14,948 bases of DNA from Beroe ovata (Eukaryota > Ctenophora > Nuda > Beroida > Beroidae): positions 61,272-76,219 of the forward strand of contig CAMPET010000111.1 in assembly GCA_946803715.1 (NCBI GenBank), read 5' to 3'. Shown here one piece after another: positions 1-7,929 of the stretch (position 1 is the stretch's first letter; every line of letters begins with the position of its first letter). A program made the translations under genes and the position numbers. The notes under the pieces were generated by a model, which was not told the origin of the DNA, searched no databases, and was given only the letters and a program-made list of their open reading frames with translations.

Positions 1-120
1 GGGGGCGTGAGAGGAGGAGGGGTATGGTGTGAGGGATGAGGGGGCGTGAGAAGAGGGGGGCCGAGGGGTCTGGTGGTAGGGGGGGGAGGAAGAGGAGGAG
101 GGGAGGGGGACAGAGGGGTC
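1..120. repeat. G-rich, purine-biased low-complexity tract
   Basis: The plus strand is almost all G with scattered A and T, in runs of four to eight G. Several G-runs lie close enough together to form G-quadruplexes on the plus strand. The motif around GGGGCGTGAGA occurs twice (near 2 and 41). On the minus strand the tract is C-rich, and two reading frames stay open through it simply because of its composition. Confidence 0.8.
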
Positions 121-159
121 AGTGGGGCTAGGAGGTGAAGAAGTAGAAACTGGTTTTTG
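1..159 (-). CDS. Possible Pro/Ser-rich exon running off the window edge
   Basis: On the minus strand a pyrimidine-rich acceptor (CTTCCCTTACAAAG) ends at 160. It is followed by 53 codons without a stop up to the window edge. The peptide is about two thirds Pro and Ser, begins QKPVSTSSPPSPTDP, and contains SSHAP twice. The phase (0) matches the donor at 504/503 of the ankyrin gene upstream, so this could be that gene's C-terminal tail. Pro/Ser-rich or PEST-like tails are known in Bcl-3 and other IkappaB-family proteins. A second frame is also open, because the DNA is low-complexity, so an open frame is weak evidence here. It may equally be plain intergenic repeat. Confidence 0.28.
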
Positions 160-318
160 CTTTGTAAGGGAAGTGATATGAGTGGACAAACAACTGGTGG
201 CTAACGATGAGGAAAGATATTGAATTCACGATAGTAGAAACGTCAATCATGTTGTATTTCATGACGATTCCCATGACATGCCGTCTACAATCTCAAAGAA
301 ATTGTAGAATTCCACTTG

Positions 319-359
319 CTTATAAATAAGATTACTTATAAATAAGATTACTTATAAAT
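319..359. repeat. 16-bp tandem repeat, about 2.6 copies
   Basis: The unit CTTATAAATAAGATTA repeats at 319-334 and 335-350, with a partial third copy at 351-358. All copies are identical. It lies in the likely intron or 3' flank of the ankyrin gene. Confidence 0.95.
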
Positions 360-503
360 CACAATGTTACTCAAAATCAGTGCAGTTGCAATTTGGGCTC
401 CCGATCATGATAACAGATCTCAGATTTATAACAACCAGAAATCAGCTCTCAACACGAAACAAGAATCACACTCTGTATTCTCCGCAATCAACAAACTTCA
501 TAC

Positions 504-1526
504 CTTCTTTGATATTCCTGGTGATTGTATTTTAATCAACAAATGATGTTCATTGGTTCCCTGCAGTGATACAGGTAATGACGATCCCAAAATAGGTGCA
601 CTAAATAATCAGGGCACCTCGTCGCTTCACATCATTGAGTTACAGTAGGACGTAGGTCCATTTTCTACCTGCTATCACGGTATACTGGGTTGTGACCGAA
701 TAATTATAGGCGCGCATGACCCACCTTGCAAGCTAGATGAAGGGGAGTTTCACCCTCATTGTTCGTAGCACACAGCATCTCATCCTTTATTCGAGCAACA
801 CTTTCACTGCGGGATGCGCGTTGTTGAACAAAAACACTGTGCGTTCGTTTTTGTGAGTGACGTATGAATTGGTGTTGTCTGATTAAGTGTGTGACTAAGT
901 TCCAGGTACAGTTTCTTCATTCCTCAGAAACATACGGTTTCAAACTGTCAGCTTGTTCCAATATTGAGACATGAGGCAGAGAAATGCGACAGGGTACACG
1001 TTCGTCACGTTCCTTGTCAACGTACAGAACGCATCCCAAATCATGATAAAGGACTCACTGTTCTATGATAGTCTGCAGAGAGACATGACACCCATTGAAA
1101 GCGGCAACATGCACTGGATTATTCCCAGCCTCATCTTTAGCAAGAGGATCGCCACCTGAAAAAGGGGGATCGGTGTGAGATAGCGCCGACCATGGTGGGT
1201 GCTGTTGCCCACTAGCTGTCAGTATGAACTAGCTGTCAGTATGAATTCATCTCCGGTGAATCTTATTTTTGCTGGGTATCGTTATCAGCTGTATTGAACA
1301 TCAAAGGGCACGCATGACAAATGCATGCATATCACTGTTATCAGGATTTTCGTACCAGCATTCAGAACTTGTGCGACAGGGAAAGCAGTGTTGCTCTTCA
1401 CAGCAATATGAAGTGCTGCCTGGTTGCGGCCTAAGTTAGGCGAGTTTACGTATGTCTTCAAGCCAGAAATACCATCAGCAAACTTATTGAACATCTTTGG
1501 AGTACCAATATGATGTATTCGTGAGG
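504..1526 (-). CDS. IkappaB/NF-kappaB-type ankyrin-repeat protein, multi-exon, incomplete
   Basis: Four phase-matched exons read from high to low: 1526-1356, 1155-1059, 878-725 and 560-504. Each has an AG acceptor (TTGATTATCAG, CCCTTTTTCAG, CACTTAATCAG, ATCACTGCAG) and a GT donor (GTACGA, GTGAGT, GTGGGT, GTATGA). The junctions join in phases 1, 2 and 0 with no stop. The protein carries at least three ankyrin repeats, recognised by NQAALHIAVKSN, GNNPVHVAAFNG and GETPLHLACKG. The stretch LNAG-GDPLAKDEAGNNPVH resembles the junction between early repeats in IkappaB and p100/p105. In those proteins such repeats hold NF-kappaB dimers in the cytoplasm or modulate them in the nucleus. A basic Ser/Arg-rich linker of about 35 residues separates the second and third repeats. 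The 5' end must lie below the clpP poly(A) signal near 2150, leaving little room for a Rel homology domain, so an IkappaB-like protein is more likely than NF-kappaB itself. Start and stop are not resolved. A generic ankyrin protein remains possible. Confidence 0.72.
1211..1244. repeat. 17-bp perfect tandem duplication
   Basis: ACTAGCTGTCAGTATGA occurs twice in direct tandem (1211-1227 and 1228-1244). It lies inside the 200-bp intron between the ankyrin exons 1526-1356 and 1155-1059, so it does not affect coding. Confidence 0.95.
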
Positions 1527-1640
1527 CTGATAATCAAGGTGGAGGAATAAGGAAAACTTAAAATCTAGAACTCGGCCTAGTATAGAAAGGATACGCAGAC
1601 ACAACTCAGCAAGTAGGTACTTATTCGTTTCAAGAATGCA

Positions 1641-1786
1641 GATGAGAGATTGTTAGTAAATTCTCTTTTGACTCTGTTTGAGCCTCACGATGTCGTTGAA
1701 CGACGAAATTGATCGCAATTAAAAAATTAAAAATTACGTTCATTTGTAAACAGAGTCAAAAGACAATTTACTAACAATCTCTCATC
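1641..1786. repeat. Inverted repeat with 39-bp arms (foldback)
   Basis: Positions 1641-1679 are the reverse complement of 1748-1786 with a single mismatch, around a 68-bp loop. The loop holds a short perfect hairpin (GTCGTT-G-AACGAC, near 1692-1704) and an A/T-rich run. RNA from either strand could fold into a long hairpin. The right arm falls in a candidate ankyrin exon (1863-1738) and the left arm in the following intron, so this may be a local inverted duplication of exon sequence. A small foldback or MITE-like element is the alternative. I see no convincing target-site duplication beyond a possible 3-bp GCA. Confidence 0.9.
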
Positions 1787-1863
1787 GCAACTAATGCGAC
1801 TCTTATTCAATCGTCCAATCCATGAACTATGCAAGAATGCAGAGAAATGGAAAATTGCATCAA
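1738..1863 (-). CDS. Possible upstream exon of the ankyrin gene
   Basis: An open stretch of 41 codons between an AG acceptor (AATCGTTAAG, ending at 1864) and a GTAATT donor (from 1737). It ends in phase 1, which matches the acceptor of the exon starting at 1526. It encodes a sequence starting DAIFHFSAFLHSSWIGRL, which could be a degenerate first ankyrin repeat (FHFS in place of LHLA). Both splice sites are weak, and half of the stretch overlaps the foldback at 1641-1786. The call rests on phase and a loose resemblance only. Confidence 0.3.
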
Positions 1864-2249
1864 CTTAACGATTTGAATGATGTGGTCTCAAATCTCAATA
1901 ATGCGGCCTGCCGGTCTACATTAAATATCCAATATTATAGGTGGTAAAGGTAGTTTCATCATAATATGATATCCTAGAATAGGAGAGGTGAACAAGACGT
2001 ACACAAACATACAAACGTACAAATTGGGCAGAGGCGAAAAGGTAACTGTTCATGCTCAGTTTTCCTTAGAAAAGAATACCACCTATCAAAGGAAACCATT
2101 GCCAGCATTCAGAAAATCGACCAAACGTACTATAATAAACTTTCGTACATTTATTCCCTATAACAGAATGCATTGCCAATGAAACTGCCGCAATGCCGAA
2201 TAAGGGCTAACAAAGATTTGCCGGGCACGTAATGATAGTTAAACAATCA
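1864..2249. other. Intergenic span between clpP and the ankyrin gene
   Basis: Apart from the clpP poly(A) signal I find no supported gene. On the minus strand a short frame starts at an ATG near 2099, with a GTACGT donor in phase 1 after 26 codons. It could be the first exon of the ankyrin gene, but it carries no recognisable motif. The promoter and 5' UTR of that gene should lie here. Confidence 0.4.
2150..2155 (-). terminator. Canonical poly(A) signal for clpP
   Basis: AATAAA on the minus strand, about 95 bases past the clpP stop codon. It sets an approximate 3' end for the clpP transcript, and so an upper limit for the start of the next gene, unless the two overlap. Confidence 0.6.
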
Positions 2250-2250
2250 A

Positions 2251-2964
2251 TTAGCTGTCTGTTCCAACAGGTGGTGGTTGAACTGTCACGTGATCAACCA
2301 GCCCAAACTCCTTGGCCTCCTCACTAGACATGTATGTGTCCCGCTCCATAGCTTTCTCTACCTCTTCAAGTGTCTTCCCGGTGTGTTTGACATAGATACT
2401 GTTGAGTTGATCCCGCAAGTAGAGGATTTCAGCAGCCTGGATGGCAATGTCCGATGCCTGGCCCTGAGCTCCGCCCGATGGCTGATGTACCATGATACGG
2501 GAGTGAGGGAGGGAGTAGCGCATACCGGGAGCACCGGCACACAGGAGGAGGGATGCAGCGCTCATCGCCCTGCCGACGCACCATGTGCTAATTGGGGCAG
2601 TCACGTACTGCATTGTGTCATATATTGCTAGTCCAGCACTCACCAAACCACCCGGGCTGTTTATGTACATACTGATTGGCTCTGAGCTGTTGCTCCCCTG
2701 CAAATGGAGGAGTTGTCCTATAACCAGACCTGCTAAATGATCGTCTATGGGAGTCATGATACAGATAATTCTCTCAGCAAGGAGTCTTGAGAAGAGATCA
2801 TAAGCTCTCTCACTGCCACCAGTATTTTCCACGACTACAGGCACAAAGTGAACATTTCTGACAGATTCTGGGCTTGGGAAGGTATTGAATTTTGATACTT
2901 CAGCATAATTGAGGGAAGTAAATGCCCGGCCAAATCCATTGAACCGAACCAGTCTTCTGATCAT
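2251..2964 (-). CDS. CLPP: Mitochondrial ATP-dependent Clp protease proteolytic subunit
   Basis: 237 residues, intronless coding region. ClpP is a serine peptidase that forms a barrel of two heptamer rings in the mitochondrial matrix and, with the ClpX unfoldase, degrades damaged or regulatory proteins. The catalytic triad is intact: Ser135 (in GRAMSAAS), His160 (in [10 protein letters not shown]) and Asp209 (in ERDTYMS). The 25- and 49-residue spacings from the serine match bacterial ClpP. The YINSPGG oxyanion-hole motif is at about 100-106. The first 20 residues ([15 protein letters not shown]...) are Arg-rich with no acidic residue, as expected of a mitochondrial presequence. The body aligns with ClpP throughout, so this is a full-length enzyme. 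A splice acceptor sits two bases before the ATG. The gene looks richer in GC than its neighbours. Confidence 0.97.
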   Translation of the reverse strand: MIRRLVRFNGFGRAFTSLNYAEVSKFNTFPSPESVRNVHFVPVVVENTGGSERAYDLFSRLLAERIICIMTPIDDHLAGLVIGQLLHLQGSNSSEPISMYINSPGGLVSAGLAIYDTMQYVTAPISTWCVGRAMSAASLLLCAGAPGMRYSLPHSRIMVHQPSGGAQGQASDIAIQAAEILYLRDQLNSIYVKHTGKTLEEVEKAMERDTYMSSEEAKEFGLVDHVTVQPPPVGTDS

Positions 2965-2966
2965 TG

Positions 2967-3023
2967 CTGAGGAAAATAGTAGGTAAATCGAACGGGTTAT
3001 TCAAATTGTTCAAATAAACTTAC
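2967..3023 (-). other. 57-bp intron in the clpP 5' UTR
   Basis: On the minus strand GCTAA|GTAAGT (donor, from 3023) pairs with CTACTATTTTCCTCAG|CA (acceptor, ending at 2967), just before the ATG at 2964. The donor is a perfect GTAAGT and the acceptor has a good pyrimidine tract. The upstream exon contains an ATG out of frame with ClpP, so a transcript starting above it would carry a short upstream frame. If no donor exon is used, the same acceptor could take a trans-spliced leader. Confidence 0.65.
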
Positions 3024-3086
3024 TTAGCTGCTATCATAGTACGACTGACCAAATTTCAAGCAAAATTAAAGGCTACATTCATGTAT

Positions 3087-5972
3087 TCATGCGTTAGAGG
3101 GAACAGAATAAATTCTAAATGACCGATTTTTATCAAATAACTTCGAATGAAATTCTGTACAGAGCTTTAAAACCTCCTCAACAGTCAATTTATTGGTATC
3201 TTCAATAACTTTATTTAAACAGTGACCATTCTCACCACTGTGAATCCATGTGATGTCCCACAATGAGGATTTATGTCCTGAACTCAAATTTTCAATGAGA
3301 GAAAACAAAACTTGATTTCGAGCCAACTCAAAATGCTTTTCGTCCAAATATTTCGTTTTATCAGCTGATGCAAGCATCTCATCCATATACTTTTTAATTG
3401 CAGCAAATGATTCATAGATATCAGCTGACTGCTGCAGTTGAAACTCTAAGATACCATCGAATGCTGAAGATTCTGAATAGTAATGATATGCAAGACCTTT
3501 GCCTCGGATCTCCCTGCCAACAGGGCCGTCTAATTGACCAAACCAGGCATGAAATATTCGCATTCCAATATCAATGTCATCATAGTATGAATGATCAACA
3601 GGAACGGCCGATAACATGTAACTGCTTTCTTCTCCGGCTACTTTTATAATAACGTCATCTGATGTTTGGAACTGTGCACTATCTGGAAGATATGATTGCA
3701 GCTTCCGGAAGTATGGCCTACTTGAAAAAGAGTCCAATCTGAAATAAGAGGAAACTTTGTCAATATTGATGCTCCCAAGAAACTCTGCACTACCAATTAA
3801 GTGCACACAGTAGTTATTCGTGATTAGATTTTCAAGTACGACTTCCAGATTTTTGCAAAGTTCATCAAACGATGATCTTTCGAGAAAGACTTCCTGTTCA
3901 AAGCAGGTGCTCTTTGCAGATGTGCTGCCAGGAAACAAGTTTTTGAGCCTGGCTGCTTGGAGACTCTCGTAGCCACATCTTTTATCAGCTTTTGCATTGG
4001 CTATCAAACTATCAGAGTATTCCCTGACACGTTGTCTGTCAAGACATTGGTTGAACAACAAATGTTTTATCATTCTGATAGCATCATCTAAATTTTCATT
4101 TTTGAAAATGAAGTCCAAACAAATTTGATCACCATGAAGACCCAATGACGCATCATACTTAATGAAGAGCCTTTCAAACTCATTCGTAACTTCGTCACTA
4201 GTCATCAACAGACCTGTGATATGGTCTTCAAAAGGAAAGTTAAAGAAAGCTTCAAGAAGAATTGGGACAGTGGACTTCTGGTTAAGAGTCAAATGAGCTG
4301 TATCAATGATTAAGTGGATTCGGATGAATTCTGAACTTCCAATTGAATGCAAGAAGAGGTTTTGGCGGAGTTGGGTGTATGTAACTTGGTTGATTCCACT
4401 AATAGGGACTACTGGTTTGGCAATTTGATCAAACAAGCCTAAGGAGTATTTTGTGTCATTCATTTTTTCAGCATGCTGCAATGCCTTATTATGTTCTTGG
4501 AGCCGAAATTGGCCAAGGTTACTGATTTGCTTTGCAATTCGTTCTTCCTCCCGGATTTCCATGTCTTCCAAAAGTGCTGAACTTGGCTGAGCTAAAACGC
4601 ACACTGATAAAGAGCTGATAAGTGTATCTAGCATCCCATTCCAAAATTCTTGCGTAGAATTCATGACTCTACCCCATAATGAATCGTAGCACGAAAAATC
4701 TTCTAGCAGGCTTGGGAAAATTTTATCATAGAGAAAATCTGTGCGACACAAGGACTCACACATTTCCATATCATTATTTTCTATTTCTAGTTTCGATCTT
4801 AACAGTCTGTTCTCACAGAGGAATTGCATCCTTTCCACACTGATTCCCACTGCAGCAACATTTCGCAAAGATTTCACAACATTCTCCTTGACTCTATCAT
4901 GTTCCAATAAATTCATCTCATGAAATTTTATTTGAACCGTGGTTTTTGGATACATGTATCTTGAGTATGATATCTTTGAGCAGTATGGGCTTTCATTATG
5001 GACGAAGTGCTTGGTCATTGGTGAAGCAGGAGTGCCTATCAGGTAATTAATTAACAAATCTTCAGCCAGAATCTGAAGTGGCTGATCGAGAGGGTAACTT
5101 TTGAAACCAATCAGAACACATCCTGGATCATCATCGTCGGGAGATGGAAAGAAAACAGTTTTGGATTTATATGGAAAGCTGTCATTAATTTGGTCTGCTA
5201 AAAAAGTTTCATCACACATATCAGAGGAACTATCATCAACTGGTCTTTTCACATAGGTAGTTTCATTTAAACCTTGTGTAGCATTGACAGCAGCTACAAC
5301 TTCATCAATGCAGACATTTCCACATATAATGATACACAAGTTGTCTAATGTATAGGCAGATTCATGAAACTTCCGACATTTCTCAATACTGCAAATATTC
5401 CTGACATCATCTAACAAGCCACCCGTTTCAACTGCATAAGGACTTCCTTCACCGAAAGTTTCCGACACAAACTCTCGCTCTGCTATACAATCCATTGTGT
5501 TTTCATACGATTGCATCTCACAATATAAAACACCTGCATCTTTCCCAGCACCATTAATGTGATGAACCTCTGTCATGTATGATTCTTTGGTTAAATTGGG
5601 GTACAAAATGTGATTGAGAAAAATAGGAATAAAAGTCAATAATCCATCTTTACCAGCACACCTAACGGTATATGCTGTGTGATCTTGATCAGTCCAAGCG
5701 TTTGTTCCATCAGAGAAGCATTGATTTGCAGCAAAGTCCAGCAATCCTTTGGGGTAATTAGACGAGCCCATGAATACCAGATGCTCAAGAGCATGAGGGA
5801 GTCCCCAGTTATTTCTAGTTGATGTTCTAACCACAATGTTTGAAGACAAGATGGGCCCATCATGGTGAATTAACGTTATTGTTAACCCAGTGGACTCAAG
5901 CTTGAACTTTTTAAATGCAGACTTCCCAAATAAAGACCCTTCCTCCAGTACACGAAACTCGGAAACAGGCAT
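3087..5972 (-). CDS. M16-family zinc metalloprotease (C05D11.1/YOL098C-like)
   Basis: 961 residues in one exon, starting at the ATG at 5972. M16 peptidases (insulysin, presequence protease and relatives) are clamshell zinc enzymes that degrade peptides. The inverted zinc motif HALEH is at residues 60-64, followed by LVFMGSSNYP and the conserved GTNAWTDQDHTAY block (89-101). The likely third zinc ligand is a Glu in YCEMQ near residue 152. The context around these motifs matches the little-studied subgroup that includes C. elegans C05D11.1 and yeast YOL098C/Sdd3 better than insulysin or nardilysin. Length is normal for this subgroup and no internal break is seen. There is no clear presequence, so a cytosolic place is likely. 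The substrate is not known. The stop codon lies only 122 bp above the clpP ATG. Confidence 0.92.
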   Translation of the reverse strand: MPVSEFRVLEEGSLFGKSAFKKFKLESTGLTITLIHHDGPILSSNIVVRTSTRNNWGLPHALEHLVFMGSSNYPKGLLDFAANQCFSDGTNAWTDQDHTAYTVRCAGKDGLLTFIPIFLNHILYPNLTKESYMTEVHHINGAGKDAGVLYCEMQSYENTMDCIAEREFVSETFGEGSPYAVETGGLLDDVRNICSIEKCRKFHESAYTLDNLCIIICGNVCIDEVVAAVNATQGLNETTYVKRPVDDSSSDMCDETFLADQINDSFPYKSKTVFFPSPDDDDPGCVLIGFKSYPLDQPLQILAEDLLINYLIGTPASPMTKHFVHNESPYCSKISYSRYMYPKTTVQIKFHEMNLLEHDRVKENVVKSLRNVAAVGISVERMQFLCENRLLRSKLEIENNDMEMCESLCRTDFLYDKIFPSLLEDFSCYDSLWGRVMNSTQEFWNGMLDTLISSLSVCVLAQPSSALLEDMEIREEERIAKQISNLGQFRLQEHNKALQHAEKMNDTKYSLGLFDQIAKPVVPISGINQVTYTQLRQNLFLHSIGSSEFIRIHLIIDTAHLTLNQKSTVPILLEAFFNFPFEDHITGLLMTSDEVTNEFERLFIKYDASLGLHGDQICLDFIFKNENLDDAIRMIKHLLFNQCLDRQRVREYSDSLIANAKADKRCGYESLQAARLKNLFPGSTSAKSTCFEQEVFLERSSFDELCKNLEVVLENLITNNYCVHLIGSAEFLGSINIDKVSSYFRLDSFSSRPYFRKLQSYLPDSAQFQTSDDVIIKVAGEESSYMLSAVPVDHSYYDDIDIGMRIFHAWFGQLDGPVGREIRGKGLAYHYYSESSAFDGILEFQLQQSADIYESFAAIKKYMDEMLASADKTKYLDEKHFELARNQVLFSLIENLSSGHKSSLWDITWIHSGENGHCLNKVIEDTNKLTVEEVLKLCTEFHSKLFDKNRSFRIYSVPSNA

Positions 5973-5975
5973 CAA

Positions 5976-6045
5976 CTAGTTAACCAAAAATTCAGATTTT
6001 AGCTAGTAACCCACTCATTTGTAGAAAACAAAATCTATCATTTAC
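5976..6045 (-). other. Possible 70-bp intron in the 5' UTR of the M16 gene
   Basis: A donor-like AGGAT|GTAAAT (from 6045) and an acceptor-like TTTTTGGTTAACTAG|TTG (ending at 5976) bracket 70 bp directly upstream of the ATG at 5972. The donor is only moderate. The call is supported mainly by the same arrangement in the neighbouring genes. Confidence 0.35.
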
Positions 6046-6148
6046 ATCCTGACCATTGGAGCTAGACTGTAGACACGTGAAACTAAAACATCTCATTTGC
6101 AAAGGCATACAAGAAAACATTAATAAGAATAAGATTCTTAGATTCATT

Positions 6149-6154
6149 TTTAAT
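6149..6154 (-). terminator. Variant poly(A) signal for the CWF19L2-like gene
   Basis: ATTAAA on the minus strand about 75 bases past the stop codon of the CWF19L2-like gene and before the M16 5' region. This is the commonest variant hexamer. No AATAAA is present between the two coding regions. Confidence 0.4.
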
Positions 6155-6229
6155 GTTACTAATGATAGTCTTTCAGCATAATGAAATGTCGAAAATTAAA
6201 GAAATTAGGTACGGAATATACCAAAATTA

Positions 6230-7915
6230 TCAAGATTTGTCAGCTGGGAATATTTTGAGTCTTTTTAACATCTTCTTTTTAAACATTATTTCATCACGAG
6301 AGGAAGTTTCAGGATGCCGCCAATGGTTTATATCACTATTCAACACGTTTCCAATAATTTCTAATCCAAAGTATGATTTGAAAAGACGTCCTTCTTCAAT
6401 TACATGAGCAAACCCACCATCTTTACCAAACTCCACAGAAAAATAAGGTAGCCCCTTGGGAACACATTTAAAAAGTCTTTTTTGTCTTGTGTCAATAAGC
6501 TTCTTATTCTGAGCCCATTCCAAATCGCAGTCAAGAATGGCCTTCTTGAAATAGGCTGGAAGAAGTGTTGCGTCATCTTTTGGGAGTGGCACGCAATCAA
6601 TGAAAATGTGTTTCATGTTTTGCAGCCTAATAGCAGTTTCTAAAAATATCAAATCAAGATTTTTTGCATCAAAACCATCAACAAGTTGAACCTTAACATT
6701 CTTAAACTCTTCTTGGAATTCCTCATCTGAATTGACTGTTGAAATTATGTGTGGGATGGGAACAATCTGGAAATGATATTTTGTCAGTGACTTGTAAGGC
6801 GGCACCCTTATATATAATTGCTCTCCAATATGAACAATCAGTGAATCAGAACAATTATCTAAACACATTTTGCACGATTCCAATTGTTTATGCTGGGCTT
6901 TATTCTGAGCTATTACTCTTTGAGAGCTCTTGTTCGATGAACTGGATTGCTTTGCAATGTTTGATTCGAACATGTCATCTATAGTCCAGTTTTGTCGGTT
7001 ACTAGCCATTTTGGACAGTTTCCCAGCATATTTCATAATCAACTGATCATTACCCATGTTATCAACAGACCGTTCCTCATTGAGTAGGGTGGGAATATCT
7101 TTTTTACTATCATCAGCAAAATAGTTAATTCTTGATCCTGATGAATCATGCGAGGACTTGGCAGATTTCTTGACCCTTTGTGCTGATTTGGAATCTTCAA
7201 TACTAACTGGTCTAAAATTCCCTTTAAGGTCTGAAGTAGTGAGAATAATTGTTTTTTCAGCTGATGATGACGTCTGACTCACCAATTCTTTTTTCAAGGC
7301 CTCCATTTTACCTTTGAGCTTTGAAACTTTCTTCGTGTCTCCTGCAATTTCTGCTCTTAGAATTTTGGCAGAAATCTTATTTAGTTCATCATCATCTTGT
7401 TTAATCCCAACTGATTTTTTCTGCTTGATTTCTCCCGGGGGCTTCTTTTCACCATTTTTAGAAGGGTCACTTTGCCTTGAATGATGACAATCTGATGATT
7501 TTTCACTTTTTTGCAATTTTGGCCGTATTTCAGACTTATTAGTCCAAATTTTTTCAATTGCATCACTTGTAGAGCTGAGCCGACCAGGCTTCATGAAATG
7601 AGAACTCTTCTTCTCATCAATTTTGCTGTCTGATTTGACTTTATCAGTCTTCAATTTCTTTTTTAGTTGCATCAGTTTATCTGATTCAATTGTTTGACTC
7701 TCACTTTTGCCCATAAACAGCCTCTTCTGTGGTTTTTTGATGACATGGAGACCTGGTGTTGAATAATCATCTACTGATTTAGGTTTGGAAGTTATCTCCT
7801 CACATTTGCTCTTCTTGGCCCCTGATAATTTAGAGAAGTCAAAATCTCCATCTTCAAACATCCAGGATTCGCGTGCTTTTGGTTTTGGAGGACCATATCT
7901 CTGATCTTCTGCCAT
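6230..7915 (-). CDS. CWF19L2: CWF19-like protein 2 (spliceosome/lariat factor)
   Basis: 561 residues from MAEDQRYG; the reading frame stays open upstream to 7999 but lacks support there. The C-terminal third carries the two Cwf19 domains: a HIT-like CwfJ domain 1 (about 340-465, with CKMCLDN, SLTKYHFQIVPIPH and the conserved FLETAIRLQN and PLPKD blocks) and CwfJ domain 2 (about 470-558, with KGLPYFSVEFGKDGGFAHVI and YFGLEIIGN). Cwf19 proteins act in the nucleus in late spliceosome steps, and the yeast relative Drn1 helps the debranching enzyme Dbr1. The N-terminal 340 residues are Lys/Ser-rich and probably disordered, with a conserved-looking ARESWMFEDGDFDF start. Vertebrate CWF19L2 is roughly 900 residues, so the N-terminal part is much shorter here. 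A 5'-UTR acceptor (TATAATTCAG) lies 14 bases before the ATG. Confidence 0.93.
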   Translation of the reverse strand: MAEDQRYGPPKPKARESWMFEDGDFDFSKLSGAKKSKCEEITSKPKSVDDYSTPGLHVIKKPQKRLFMGKSESQTIESDKLMQLKKKLKTDKVKSDSKIDEKKSSHFMKPGRLSSTSDAIEKIWTNKSEIRPKLQKSEKSSDCHHSRQSDPSKNGEKKPPGEIKQKKSVGIKQDDDELNKISAKILRAEIAGDTKKVSKLKGKMEALKKELVSQTSSSAEKTIILTTSDLKGNFRPVSIEDSKSAQRVKKSAKSSHDSSGSRINYFADDSKKDIPTLLNEERSVDNMGNDQLIMKYAGKLSKMASNRQNWTIDDMFESNIAKQSSSSNKSSQRVIAQNKAQHKQLESCKMCLDNCSDSLIVHIGEQLYIRVPPYKSLTKYHFQIVPIPHIISTVNSDEEFQEEFKNVKVQLVDGFDAKNLDLIFLETAIRLQNMKHIFIDCVPLPKDDATLLPAYFKKAILDCDLEWAQNKKLIDTRQKRLFKCVPKGLPYFSVEFGKDGGFAHVIEEGRLFKSYFGLEIIGNVLNSDINHWRHPETSSRDEIMFKKKMLKRLKIFPADKS

Positions 7916-7929
7916 GACTCTATGACTTC

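Noticed and set aside
317-360. CRISPR-like repeat array
   Set aside because: The repeats are directly tandem with no spacers and lie in animal nuclear DNA. It is a simple tandem repeat.
360-440. Minus-strand reading SEICYHDREPKLQLH before a stop, as a last ankyrin exon
   Set aside because: The AG (ATCTGAG) gives the right phase and an ankyrin-like start, but it competes with at least two other phase-0 acceptors (near 318 and at 160). I could not choose between them, so it is not annotated.
2278-2631. 117-codon plus-strand frame
   Set aside because: It is antisense to clpP, whose product is certain. Its composition follows from the opposite strand.
5973-5975. Start codon one position upstream of the M16 ATG
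   Set aside because: The triplet at 5975-5973 is TTG, and it lies next to the likely splice acceptor. The first ATG is at 5972.
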